Notes: generated by a model not told the origin, from the sequence alone. 7,005 bases of DNA from Caldilineaceae bacterium (GCA_012032975.1 JAAUPU010000143.1:1-7005), one strand, 5' to 3'. Counted from the stretch's first letter, positions 1-6,437 are shown. Translations and numbers: made by a program.

Positions 1-1
1 C

Positions 2-1147
2 AGCGCGGGAGAGATCGACGATACGATCCGCGCCGGCAAGCCCGCCATCACCGAGGATGGCATGTTGCTCGCCCAGTCCGACCTGATCGATGTGGTGGTC
101 GAGGCCACCGGCATCCCGGAGGTGGGCGCGCGCATGGCCTATCACAGCCTCACCCACGGCAAACATCTGGTCATGGTCAATGTGGAGGCCGACGTGACCG
201 TGGGTGCGATCCTGCGCCGGACCGCGGACAGCGCGGGCGTGGTCTACACATTGGTGGATGGTGACCAGCCCGGTGTGACCATGAATATCGTCGATTGGGC
301 GCAGACGCTCGGCTTCGAGATCGTCGCGGCTGGTCGCGGCACGATCCTCTACGACGACGACCCGACGGGCACACCGGACAGCGTGCCCGCTCGCTTTGGC
401 TTTAGCGACGAGGTGATCGAGCGCCGCACCATCAATTTTAAGATGTACAACTCCTTCCGCGACGGCACCAAGGCACAGGTCGAGATGACCGCGCTGGCCA
501 ACGCGGCCGGTCTTGTGCCCGATGTGCGCGGGATGCACGAGCCGTCGGTCAACCTGGCCGACATTCCCCAGCGCTTCAGCCTGACCGGGGAGGGAGGGCT
601 GCTCAGCCAGCATGGTGTCGTCGAGCTGGCCAACAGCGTTGCCGAAGATGGCCGCACCATGCTGCCCAATCCATTGCGCATGGGCGTCTTTGTGGTTGCG
701 CGCACAGAGCACCCCTTCACCCGCGAGGATCTGGCCGGTTACGGCTGTTACCCCGGCGGCGATGGCAAGAACTTCCTGCTCTACCGGCCCTATCACCTGG
801 TGGCCGTGACCGCGCCCATGTCGATTGCCAAGGCCGTCTTCATGGATATGCCGACGGGTGCGGCGCAGCCAGTGCCCACCGCCGAGGCCATCACCGTGGC
901 CAAGCGCGACCTCAGGGCGGGCGAGGTCATCGACGGCGGCGGCGGGTACACAGTGGTGGCCGCGTGCGAAAAAGCCACCATCGCCCACCAGGAAAAGTTG
1001 CTGCCCATCGGTCTTTCCGTGGGCGCCAAGCTCAAAGTGGATGTGGCGCAGGGCGCGGCCATCTCCTATGACCAGGTCGAATTGGTCACCGGTTCATTCG
1101 TGCAGACGCTTCGACAGTTGCAGGATGCGGTTGTCTGGAACGACTGA
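2..1147 (+). CDS. NAD(P)-dependent oxidoreductase with C-terminal SAF domain (homoserine dehydrogenase-like, COG4091 type), 5'-truncated
   Basis: The reading frame is open from the left edge (base 2) to the TGA at 1145-1147 and gives 381 visible residues. The first ATG at 62 is internal: the upstream codons read as normal protein and the segment around it (VVVEATGIPEVGARMA) is the later part of a Rossmann NAD(P)-binding fold. The N-terminal 50-70 residues, including the expected glycine-rich dinucleotide loop, lie outside the window. The middle resembles the catalytic/dimerisation region of homoserine dehydrogenase-like proteins (LVDGDQPG, YNSFRDGTKAQVEM, MHEPSVNLADIP). The last ~80 residues, from about base 889 (AKRDLRAGEVIDGGGGY through KLKVDVAQG), look like a SAF domain, the fold shared with antifreeze proteins, FlgA and sialate synthases. 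The family is a predicted cytoplasmic dehydrogenase; its substrate is not established and need not be homoserine. The family and domain order are fairly clear, the reaction is not. Confidence 0.82.
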   Translation, partial: SAGEIDDTIRAGKPAITEDGMLLAQSDLIDVVVEATGIPEVGARMAYHSLTHGKHLVMVNVEADVTVGAILRRTADSAGVVYTLVDGDQPGVTMNIVDWAQTLGFEIVAAGRGTILYDDDPTGTPDSVPARFGFSDEVIERRTINFKMYNSFRDGTKAQVEMTALANAAGLVPDVRGMHEPSVNLADIPQRFSLTGEGGLLSQHGVVELANSVAEDGRTMLPNPLRMGVFVVARTEHPFTREDLAGYGCYPGGDGKNFLLYRPYHLVAVTAPMSIAKAVFMDMPTGAAQPVPTAEAITVAKRDLRAGEVIDGGGGYTVVAACEKATIAHQEKLLPIGLSVGAKLKVDVAQGAAISYDQVELVTGSFVQTLRQLQDAVVWND

Positions 1148-1168
1148 GGCCATTGAAGAAGAAATTGA

Positions 1169-1250
1169 TCCACGAAGGCGCACGAAGGTTCACGAAGAAA
1201 AAAATACCAAGATTGGTATTGCTTCACGGCCAGCGGCGCCGCTTCGTGGA
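1169..1250. repeat. Intergenic ACGAA-type repeat element with inverted ends (copy 1)
   Basis: Three consecutive 10-bp units beginning CACGAAG start at 1171, 1181 and 1191. The left end TCCACGAAG (1169-1177) is the exact inverse of CTTCGTGGA (1242-1250), so the 82-bp element could form a large imperfect stem. Its centre holds a smaller perfect palindrome, AATACCAA-GA-TTGGTATT (1203-1220). The same end motif recurs as an inverted pair at 6148-6220, and a relative (CACGAATTA units) occurs at 4117-4143. No ORF, target-site duplication or transposase is evident. It may be a dispersed palindromic or MITE-like repeat; its function is unknown. Confidence 0.6.
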
Positions 1251-1333
1251 GAGTTGCTTTAGAATGGCTACGGGCAGTCAGACGTCACAATTCGTCTGTT
1301 CCGTAGCAGACCTTGCCAAGGAAAACGCAGCCA

Positions 1334-1779
1334 ATGACGGTCCCAACCTACACGCTTCGGATCGCCGCCGAAATCGAGCAACTGGAGGCAGTGCGCCGCT
1401 TTGTGGCCGACTGTGCGCTTTCGGCCTATGCCAATGACGAAGCGGTCCAGCGGCTGCTGATCGCGGTGACCGAAGTGGCGACCAACGCGATTGTCCACGG
1501 CTACGGCGGCGATCCAGGCGAACTGGAGATCGAAGTGCGTTGCGATGAGGAGGAGTTGACCGTCTGGCTGCGCGACGAGCGCCACTTTTTGACCCCACCC
1601 AAGTGCCCGCGCCCGACCCCAGCCTGCCGCTCGACCTGCGCAGACCCGGCGGCTATGGCATCGAACTCGCCCGGAATTATGTGAACAAACTCACCTATCA
1701 GCGCTCTACGACCGGCGGCAACGAAGTCATGCTGGTCGTTCTGCCGAAGATCAAGGTGGAACCAGTGCATGGCGCGTAA
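1334..1779 (+). CDS. RsbW-like ATP-binding protein (anti-sigma factor / serine-threonine kinase), interrupted by a -1 frameshift
   Basis: This is a small GHKL-type histidine-kinase-like ATPase of the RsbW/SpoIIAB class. Such proteins bind ATP, phosphorylate STAS anti-anti-sigma partners and often sequester a sigma factor. From ATG 1334 the frame encodes the N-box (LLIAVTEVATNAIVHGYGG, with Glu and Asn placed to bind Mg-ATP) and a strand ending VWLRDE. In that frame the sequence then degrades and stops at 1684. A second frame resumes as APLFDPTQVPAPD, then RRPGGYGIELARNYV (G2 box) and STTGGNEVMLVVLPK, ending at the TAA at 1777-1779. Restoring one G at about 1579 (GAGGCG instead of GAGCG) joins the halves into a family-typical 148-residue protein. 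I prefer ATG 1334, with AAGGA at 1318-1322, over the in-frame TTG at 1313, which lacks a ribosome site. No partner STAS or PP2C phosphatase gene is in the window. Whether this is a pseudogene or a sequence error cannot be settled here. Confidence 0.8.
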
Positions 1780-1835
1780 TGTGTGCGGCGTCCTTGATCA
1801 TACCCGCAACCAAACCACCCATCATCGATTGCTCT

Positions 1836-1841
1836 AGGAGG
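1836..1841 (+). promoter_or_regulatory. Strong Shine-Dalgarno of the aldo/keto reductase gene
   Basis: AGGAGG lies 7 bases before the ATG at 1849. It is the best ribosome-binding site in the window and fixes the start of the aldo/keto reductase. Confidence 0.75.
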
Positions 1842-1848
1842 CAAGAAC

Positions 1849-2865
1849 ATGGAATATCGAAACCTTGGCCGTAGCGGCTTGAAAGTATCGGAGGTTTGCC
1901 TGGGCACCATGACCTTTGGCCATACCACCGACCAGGCGGAGGCCATGCGCATCGTGGACCTGGCCTTCGACGCTGGCGTCAACTTCTTCGACACGGCCAA
2001 CTCCTACGCCGAGAGCCGATCGGAGACGATCCTCGGCCAGACGCTCAAGGGACGCCGCCACAACGCGGTGATCGCTACCAAGTTTGCCAACCCCATGGGG
2101 CCTGGCCCCAACGACTCGGGCATGTCGCGCGCCCACATCATGCGTGCGGTCGAAGAGAGCCTGCGCCGCCTGGACACCGACTATCTCGACATCTATTACA
2201 TCCACCACGTAGACAGCCAGACCCCGCTGGAAGAGATGCTGCGCGCGATGGATGATCTGGTTCGCCAGGGCAAGGTGCGCTACACCGCGTGCAGCAATTA
2301 TCAGGCATGGCGACTGATGGAGGCGCTGTGGCTGAGCAAATCCAACGGCTGGGAGGAGTTCGCCTGCTATCAACCCCAATATAGTCTCATCGTGCGCGAC
2401 ATCGAGCAGGAGCTGATTCCTGTCTGTCAGCTCAAGGGATTGGGCGTGGTGGTCTGGGGTCCGCTGGCCGGCGGCTTCCTGACCGGCAAATACAAGCCTG
2501 GCCAGCGTTCGGTGGAAGGCACCCGATCCGCCGAGGGTTGGGCCTTTCCCCGCCCCTACTTTGCGGCCAATGCCGATGAGACGCTGGGCGAACTGCTCGA
2601 CGTGTCGGAAGAGATCGGCCGCTCTCCGGTGCAGGTTGCGTTGCGCTGGGTGCTGGAGCAGCCGGCGATCACCTCGACCATCGTCGGCGCACGGACTGCC
2701 GAGCAGTTTCGCGGCAGCCTCGGCGCCAGCGGTTGGCGGCTCGAAGGCGAAGCGTTGGAACGGCTCAACAAGGTCTCGTACCTGCCAGAGCGGTATCCTG
2801 AGACCATGGAAAAGAACATGCACGAGCGCCGCAACAGCGCGGTCAAAATGCCCTCGCTAGACTGA
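1849..2865 (+). CDS. Aldo/keto reductase
   Basis: This 338-residue protein is an NADPH-dependent (alpha/beta)8-barrel oxidoreductase that reduces aldehydes or ketones to alcohols, presumably in the cytoplasm. The N-terminus (MEYRNLGRSGLKVSEVCLGT) is the classic family opening. The catalytic tetrad can be placed at Asp48 and Tyr53 (FFDTANSY), Lys78 (IATKF) and His119 (YYIHHVD). Later family segments are intact: VRQGKVRYTACSNY, GVVVWGPLAGGFLTGKY, and the cofactor-binding STIVGARTAEQ near residues 275-285. Length is normal for the YghZ/Tas-like branch and there is no frameshift, unlike both neighbours. The stop precedes the aminotransferase start by 50 bp with no obvious terminator, so the two are probably co-transcribed. 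Substrate is unknown; a sugar-derived or small carbonyl compound is plausible by family only. Confidence 0.95.
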   Translation: MEYRNLGRSGLKVSEVCLGTMTFGHTTDQAEAMRIVDLAFDAGVNFFDTANSYAESRSETILGQTLKGRRHNAVIATKFANPMGPGPNDSGMSRAHIMRAVEESLRRLDTDYLDIYYIHHVDSQTPLEEMLRAMDDLVRQGKVRYTACSNYQAWRLMEALWLSKSNGWEEFACYQPQYSLIVRDIEQELIPVCQLKGLGVVVWGPLAGGFLTGKYKPGQRSVEGTRSAEGWAFPRPYFAANADETLGELLDVSEEIGRSPVQVALRWVLEQPAITSTIVGARTAEQFRGSLGASGWRLEGEALERLNKVSYLPERYPETMEKNMHERRNSAVKMPSLD

Positions 2866-2901
2866 GACATCATCCATTCGAGCATGGCAAACCGGCGTCC
2901 C

Positions 2902-2908
2902 GAAGGAG
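2902..2908 (+). promoter_or_regulatory. Ribosome-binding site supporting a TTG start
   Basis: GAAGGAG sits 7 bases upstream of TTG 2916. It supports TTG as the initiation codon of the aminotransferase. The nearby ATG at 2884 is in another frame and hits a stop (TGA, 2917-2919) after eleven codons. Confidence 0.6.
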
Positions 2909-2915
2909 CGTTCGC

Positions 2916-4115
2916 TTGACCAACCAACCCAAACTGATGATTCCGGGTCCGGTCGATATTTGGGAGGAGACGCTGGCCGCGCTGGGCGAACAGGTGCTCC
3001 CCTATTACGGCGTCCACTGGGATCCCATCTATCTGGAAACGCTGGAACTACTGGCGCAGGTCTTCCAGACCACCAACGACATCTTCATTCTGACCGCGCC
3101 CGGCTCGGGCGCGGTCGAATGTTGCGTCGCCAGTCTCTTTGGCGACGGCGATCAGGTGTCGTGGTCAGCAACGGACCATTTGCCAATCGCGCCCTCGCCA
3201 TCCTGCGCAGCCACCATTGCGACGTCATCGAGGTGATGGCTGAATGGGGGCAGGCCGTCGATCCGCAGCAGGTGCGCGAAACCCTGGGCCAGCATCCTGC
3301 CGCGGCTGGCGTGATGGTCGTCGCCAACGAAACAGGCGCCGGCGTGCGCAACCCTGTACGCGAACTGGCGCAGGTGGCCCACGAACGAGAGTTGCCCATT
3401 GTGGTCGATGCAGTCTCGGCCTTAGCCGGCTACGACCTGCCCGTCGATGAGTGGGAATTGGACCTGGTCTGCACTTCGTCCAACAAATCGCTGGAGATCC
3501 CGCCGGGTCTCGGCATCATCTCGGTCAGCGAGCGCGCCTGGGCGTGCATCGACGCCCGGCCCGACGAAGCCCGGCGCGGCTGGTACTATAACCTGGCCAC
3601 CTGGAAACCCTTTCGCAGCACAACGCCGGGCGCGCGCGTCGCACCGGCCACCGTGGCCACCAGCCTGGTCGTTGCCCTGCGCGCCCAGCCTCAAACGGAT
3701 CCTCGAAGAGGAGACGCTGCCCGGCCATTGGGCGCGCTATGCCTGGGCGCAGCGGGTCACGCGGTCCGGGTTGAGCGCGCTGGGCTTCCCCATGTTGGCC
3801 GCGGACGACGTCGCATCGCCGACCGTCACAGCCTTCTGGAAGCGACCGGACATGGCCAACGCGCAGGAGCTTCAGAGCTATATGACCCAACAGCACGGCT
3901 ACATGTTGGCCGGTGGATTGGGTAGCCTGGCCGGTCAGATTCTGCGCATCGGCCACATGGGCAAGGCAAGCACGCCCGAGTATCTGTTGCCCTGCCTGCT
4001 TGGCATCGAGGCCTTTGTGCGCGAGGTCAAAGGTGAGGAGTTGCCGGTCGGCGCGGTCTTGGCCGGACTGGCCGAGGTCGGGACTCGTCCGGGAAAGATG
4101 ATCCGCGAGGAATAG
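2916..4115 (+). CDS. Class V PLP-dependent aminotransferase (alanine-glyoxylate / serine-glyoxylate type), with two compensating one-base frameshifts
   Basis: This is a fold-type I, pyridoxal-phosphate enzyme expected to transfer an amino group to glyoxylate or another 2-oxo acid. From TTG 2916 the frame reads LMIPGPVDIWEETLAALG (the family N-terminus), then TAPGSGAVECCVASLFGDGDQV up to about 3158. It continues in the next frame as VVVSNGPFANRALAIL, then IVVDAVSALAGYD (PLP-ring Asp165 in the reconstruction) and SSNKSLEIPPGLGI (Schiff-base Lys191), up to about 3685. It returns to the first frame as SLKRILEEETLPGHWARYAW, then LRIGHMG, ending at the TAG at 4113-4115. Adding one G near 3158 and removing one C from CCC at 3684-3686 gives an uninterrupted 399-residue protein of slightly above-average family length. 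All key residues survive, so the breaks look more like sequencing or assembly errors than decay. It probably shares a transcript with the aldo/keto reductase. The amino donor cannot be told from sequence. Confidence 0.88.
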
Positions 4116-4116
4116 C

Positions 4117-4143
4117 CACGAATTACACGAATTACACGAATTG
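4117..4143. repeat. 9-bp tandem repeat, CACGAATTA x3
   Basis: Two perfect CACGAATTA units and a third ending in G run from 4117, one base after the aminotransferase stop codon. The CACGAA core is shared with the 10-bp units at 1171-1197 and with the arms at 6148-6220. I see no matching inverted arm here, so it may be a lone half-element. Confidence 0.7.
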
Positions 4144-4452
4144 ACCGGGGGGTTCGCGGTGGTTTTGCTTCGGGGCTAGTCGGTCTTTTTGGCCAGGAAC
4201 TGTCCAAATTGAGGATCGACAAATGGCGCTCTTGCACGGTTAGCTTGATTCTTGACTATTTGAAGACGCTGACTCCTCAAGGTTGTGCGTCGATTGAAAG
4301 TGCAAGATCCTGCCGAACGAAGCACTCTTGGAATTTGTGTGCTTGCCATTACCGGGATCGTTTACCGGCCTCCGGCTTTGATCGGTGCATCCATTCGCGT
4401 CGTTCGTGCAATTCATGGCAGAAAAAGACAGATCGACGAAAGGAGTCAATCC
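4144..4452. other. Gene-free stretch upstream of mscL
   Basis: Together with the tandem repeat this makes a 337-bp gap between the aminotransferase and mscL. The frame in front of mscL is open back to an ATG at 4285, but those 56 codons resemble no known protein and MscL has no such extension. I found no convincing -35/-10 pair, riboswitch-like fold or terminator by eye. The only clear signal is AAAGGAG just before mscL. Confidence 0.5.
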
Positions 4453-4860
4453 ATGTTCAGGGAGTTCCGAGAGTTCATCAACCGTGGCAATGTTATGGAC
4501 CTGGCCGTGGCTGTCGTCATGGGCACGGCCTTCACCGCGATTGTCAACTCGTTCGTTGACGACATCATCATGCCTCTGGTCGGTGTGCTTATGGGCGGCG
4601 TTGACATTTCCACCCTCTCTGTCACAATCGGAGATGCAACCATCGCCTATGGCAACTTTCTCCAGGCGATCATCAACTTTCTGATCATCGCCTGGGTCAT
4701 GTTTCTGATGGTCAAGGCGATGAACGAGGCCAGCCGCCGCATGGGTCTTGAGGAAGAGAAGAAGCCACCCGCCCCGCCAAAGCCATCAGAAGAGGCCCAA
4801 CTGCTCGCCGAAATTCGCGATCTACTCAAGACAGAGCGTCCGCCAGCGCCAAGCAGCTAA
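4453..4860 (+). CDS. mscL: Large-conductance mechanosensitive channel MscL
   Basis: MscL is a homopentameric inner-membrane channel that opens under membrane tension and releases solutes during hypo-osmotic shock. The 135-residue product matches the usual length. An N-terminal amphipathic helix (MFREFREFINRGN) precedes TM1 at about residues 14-47, which has the small-residue pore-lining pattern (LAVAVVMGTAF) and the conserved VDDIIMP. A periplasmic loop (about 48-67, GGVDISTLSVTIGDATIAYG) leads to TM2 at about 68-90 (NFLQAIINFLIIAWVMFLMVKAM). A Pro/Lys-rich linker (KKPPAPPKP) precedes the C-terminal helix EEAQLLAEIRDLLK that bundles the pentamer in the cytoplasm. ATG 4453 is chosen over upstream in-frame starts because AAAGGAG lies 7 bases before it and the protein begins as the family does. 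It probably forms its own transcription unit. Confidence 0.97.
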   Translation: MFREFREFINRGNVMDLAVAVVMGTAFTAIVNSFVDDIIMPLVGVLMGGVDISTLSVTIGDATIAYGNFLQAIINFLIIAWVMFLMVKAMNEASRRMGLEEEKKPPAPPKPSEEAQLLAEIRDLLKTERPPAPSS

Positions 4861-5050
4861 GCCCCGCATCCTATCAGAAGGCGAGACGGGTGCTTCGTCC
4901 CAGGGGATCGGGTCTGTTCAGAGTGAGTCGAGGCATTCCCGAATGCTGGCAATCACCAATCACCAATCACCAATCTGCAGTCTCAAATCTCCAAAACCAC
5001 AACGACGAGTCTCGACTGCCATCACCCCAACCTGCGAAGGAACCAACACA
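4861..5050. other. Intergenic region between mscL and the DUF4432 gene
   Basis: This 190-bp gap contains a small perfect inverted repeat (GCATTC-CC-GAATGC, 4933-4946) followed by a 7-bp tandem repeat at 4950-4977. The frame of the downstream gene stays open through the gap and back into mscL, but the encoded residues look non-coding. The inverted repeat has no T-run after it, so I do not call it a terminator. The downstream gene has GAAGGAA at 5035-5041 as its ribosome site. Confidence 0.5.
4950..4977. repeat. 7-bp tandem repeat, CAATCAC x3 plus a degenerate fourth unit
   Basis: Three perfect CAATCAC units (4950-4970) are followed by CAATCTG (4971-4977). It is a short intergenic array next to the inverted repeat at 4933-4946. 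I recall CCAATCWCC arrays as common between genes in Chloroflexota and other environmental bacteria, but cannot confirm that here. No function is apparent. Confidence 0.65.
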
Positions 5051-6118
5051 ATGCCTCATCTCTTTGGCCGTGATTTCACCAAGCGCGAACTATTGGACCA
5101 CGTCGGTGATATGTCTCAGGTGGCCGGCGTTCGGCGCGCGGAGCTGACCGAAGGCATCGAACAAGGCGCGGGACTGATCGAGGTCTTCAACGCATCGGGG
5201 CTTGGCTTTTCCGTGCTGCCCGGTCGTTCGCTGGACATCGCATCGGCCCACTTCAAGGGCATGTCGCTCTGTTTTCGCAGCAGCACCGGCGATGTCGGCC
5301 CAGCTTTCTACGAACCCCAGGGCAGCGGCTGGCTGCGTGGCTTCTTCGGTGGGCTGACCGTGAGCTGTGGCATGACCTTCACCGGTCACCCCGAGGTCGA
5401 TCCAGAGGAAGAGAATGAAGAACTGGGGCTGCATGGCCGGCTGGCCTTCTTGCCCGCCAAGCAAGTCGTGGCCGAAACGGGTTGGGAAGGCGAGGAGTAT
5501 GTCGTGCGCATCCGCGGCAAGATGCGCGAGGCCGTCGTCTTTGGAACCAACCTGGAGCTGACCCGCGAGATCTCCACCGTGCTCGGCGAGAAGTGCATCC
5601 GCATCCACGACCGCATCGAAAACCTGAGCGTGGATCCGTCGCCGCTGATGTTTGTCTACCATACCAACCCCGGCTTTCCGCTGCTGGACGAGGGCGCCCG
5701 GGTGCTGATCCAGAGCGAGCGCACCCTTGAATGGACCGAAGACCGCGAGGTCGGTGCGGATGCATACGCGCAGGTGCTGGCGCCACAGCCCACTTTTGCC
5801 GACAACGTATTTGTCCACCGTCCGATTGCGGATGCCGAGGGCAACGCCCATGCCGCGCTGATCAACGACCGGCTGGGACTTGGTCTGACCTGGAAATTCC
5901 CGGTCGCGGAGATGCCGGTCCTCAACCATTGGCAGCATTTTCATCGCGGCACCTACGTCATGGGTATCGAGCCGGGCAACGTCAGCATGTTGGGCCGCGC
6001 CTGGAATCGCAAACATGGGCTGCTCAACCACATCCAGCCCGGCGAAGTGCGGGAGTTCCACCTGGAGATGAGCGTGCTCGAAGGCGCCGACGAGATCGCA
6101 GCCTATGAGGGTGCATAG
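5051..6118 (+). CDS. DUF4432 family protein (aldose 1-epimerase-like, galactose mutarotase fold)
   Basis: The 355-residue product matches the DUF4432 branch of the galactose-mutarotase-like superfamily, beta-sandwich proteins that bind sugars and often interconvert anomers or epimers. Recognisable segments in order are: GLGFSVLPGRSLDIA (about 50-64), GWLRGFFGGLTVSCGM (93-108), GLHGR with His128 and Arg130, VYHTNPGFPLL with His204, HWQHFHRGTYVMGIEPGN with Glu307, and the end strand around 331-342. By analogy with GalM, a His (His128 or His204) and Glu307 are candidate catalytic residues; that assignment is inferred. ATG 5051 follows GAAGGAA by 9 bases and gives a family-typical start, whereas longer starts run back into mscL. 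No signal peptide is seen, so it should be cytoplasmic. It stands alone, with gaps of 190 and 319 bp on either side. Its true substrate is unknown. Confidence 0.9.
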   Translation: MPHLFGRDFTKRELLDHVGDMSQVAGVRRAELTEGIEQGAGLIEVFNASGLGFSVLPGRSLDIASAHFKGMSLCFRSSTGDVGPAFYEPQGSGWLRGFFGGLTVSCGMTFTGHPEVDPEEENEELGLHGRLAFLPAKQVVAETGWEGEEYVVRIRGKMREAVVFGTNLELTREISTVLGEKCIRIHDRIENLSVDPSPLMFVYHTNPGFPLLDEGARVLIQSERTLEWTEDREVGADAYAQVLAPQPTFADNVFVHRPIADAEGNAHAALINDRLGLGLTWKFPVAEMPVLNHWQHFHRGTYVMGIEPGNVSMLGRAWNRKHGLLNHIQPGEVREFHLEMSVLEGADEIAAYEGA

Positions 6119-6147
6119 CGAACTCGGGCCATATCAGGAAAACAACG

Positions 6148-6220
6148 ATCCACGAAGCCACGCGAACAGACACCAGGATTTGACCCCGTTCTTCGTGTTC
6201 CTCCGCGTGACTTCGTGGAT
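6148..6220. repeat. Inverted repeat of the ACGAA family (copy 2)
   Basis: The left arm 6148-6164 (ATCCACGAAGCCACGCG) and the inverse of 6204-6220 match at 16 of 17 positions across a 39-base loop. An additional CTTCGTG sits just inside the right arm at 6191-6197. The terminal ATCCACGAAG matches the element at 1169-1250 (ATCCACGAAG at 1168-1177), so both appear to be copies of one dispersed palindromic repeat. It begins 30 bp after the DUF4432 stop. The stem could stall transcription or stabilise the mRNA 3' end, but no T-run follows, so I do not call it a terminator. Confidence 0.72.
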
Positions 6221-6282
6221 GCTCTTTATTCCGATTTTCCCTCAAAGCTGGGAAGATTGGCAGCCGCCCGATTTTCTGACGC

Positions 6283-6311
6283 TTGCAGCCGACAGTAGAT
6301 TTTGCTATAGT
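6283..6311 (+). promoter_or_regulatory. Sigma-70-type promoter with extended -10
   Basis: TTGCAG (6283-6288) and TATAGT (6306-6311) are separated by exactly 17 bases, and TGC immediately precedes the -10 box, giving an extended -10. Transcription would start near 6318 and read into the ORF at 6438. It is the only strong promoter-like site I found by eye. Confidence 0.6.
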
Positions 6312-6420
6312 AAGCGCGGGTGACCGACTGACGCTGGCAAATCGCTTACCTCTCCCCGTTTGCCAGCCGATCCTTGCCCGCCACCACTGAAGCCCGAGCC
6401 GTTTCAAGTACCACAACCGA

Positions 6421-6428
6421 AAAAGGAG
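6421..6428 (+). promoter_or_regulatory. Ribosome-binding site of the lipoprotein/DUF1501 ORF
   Basis: AAAAGGAG ends 9 bases before ATG 6438 and selects it over the ATG at 6430, which is in a different frame and too close to the site. Confidence 0.65.
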
Positions 6429-6437
6429 AATGCCGAT

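Larger units (their letters stand above)
6221..6437. other. Leader region of the lipoprotein/DUF1501 ORF
   Basis: With the inverted repeat this makes a 319-bp gap without a credible gene. A small frame at 6105-6323 crosses the repeat and looks non-coding. The region carries a promoter at 6283-6311 and a ribosome site at 6421-6428. The predicted 5' untranslated leader would be about 120 bases; I see no clear riboswitch or attenuator fold in it. Confidence 0.5.

Noticed and set aside
1171..1197. Possible CRISPR array from regularly spaced CACGAAG units
   Set aside because: Units are only 10 bp apart with no spacers, and there are just three; this is a simple tandem repeat.
1237..1265. Promoter for the RsbW-like gene using TAGAAT (1260-1265) as -10
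   Set aside because: No acceptable -35 box is found 16-18 bases upstream, where the repeat arm lies.
1153..1437. 94-residue + strand frame overlapping the start of the RsbW-like gene
   Set aside because: It lies over the repeat element and a different, conserved frame; no family match is recognisable.
1834..2823. 329-residue open frame on the minus strand opposite the aldo/keto reductase
   Set aside because: It mirrors a well-conserved + strand gene, has composition typical of antisense reading of GC-rich codons, and shows no recognisable motif or ribosome site.
4285..4452. 56-codon N-terminal extension of MscL
   Set aside because: MscL proteins start at the amphipathic helix MFREF-, and AAAGGAG is placed for ATG 4453. 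The upstream codons read as non-coding.
4748..5050. N-terminal extension of the DUF4432 frame back into mscL
   Set aside because: The extension overlaps mscL in another frame, passes through tandem repeats, and lacks family similarity. ATG 5051 has its own ribosome site.
5090..6061. 323-residue open frame on the minus strand opposite the DUF4432 gene
   Set aside because: Same reasoning: the + strand protein has clear family motifs, and the antisense frame is a by-product of codon bias.
6105..6323. 72-residue + strand frame after DUF4432
   Set aside because: It runs across both arms of the inverted repeat and over the predicted promoter; no protein-like features.
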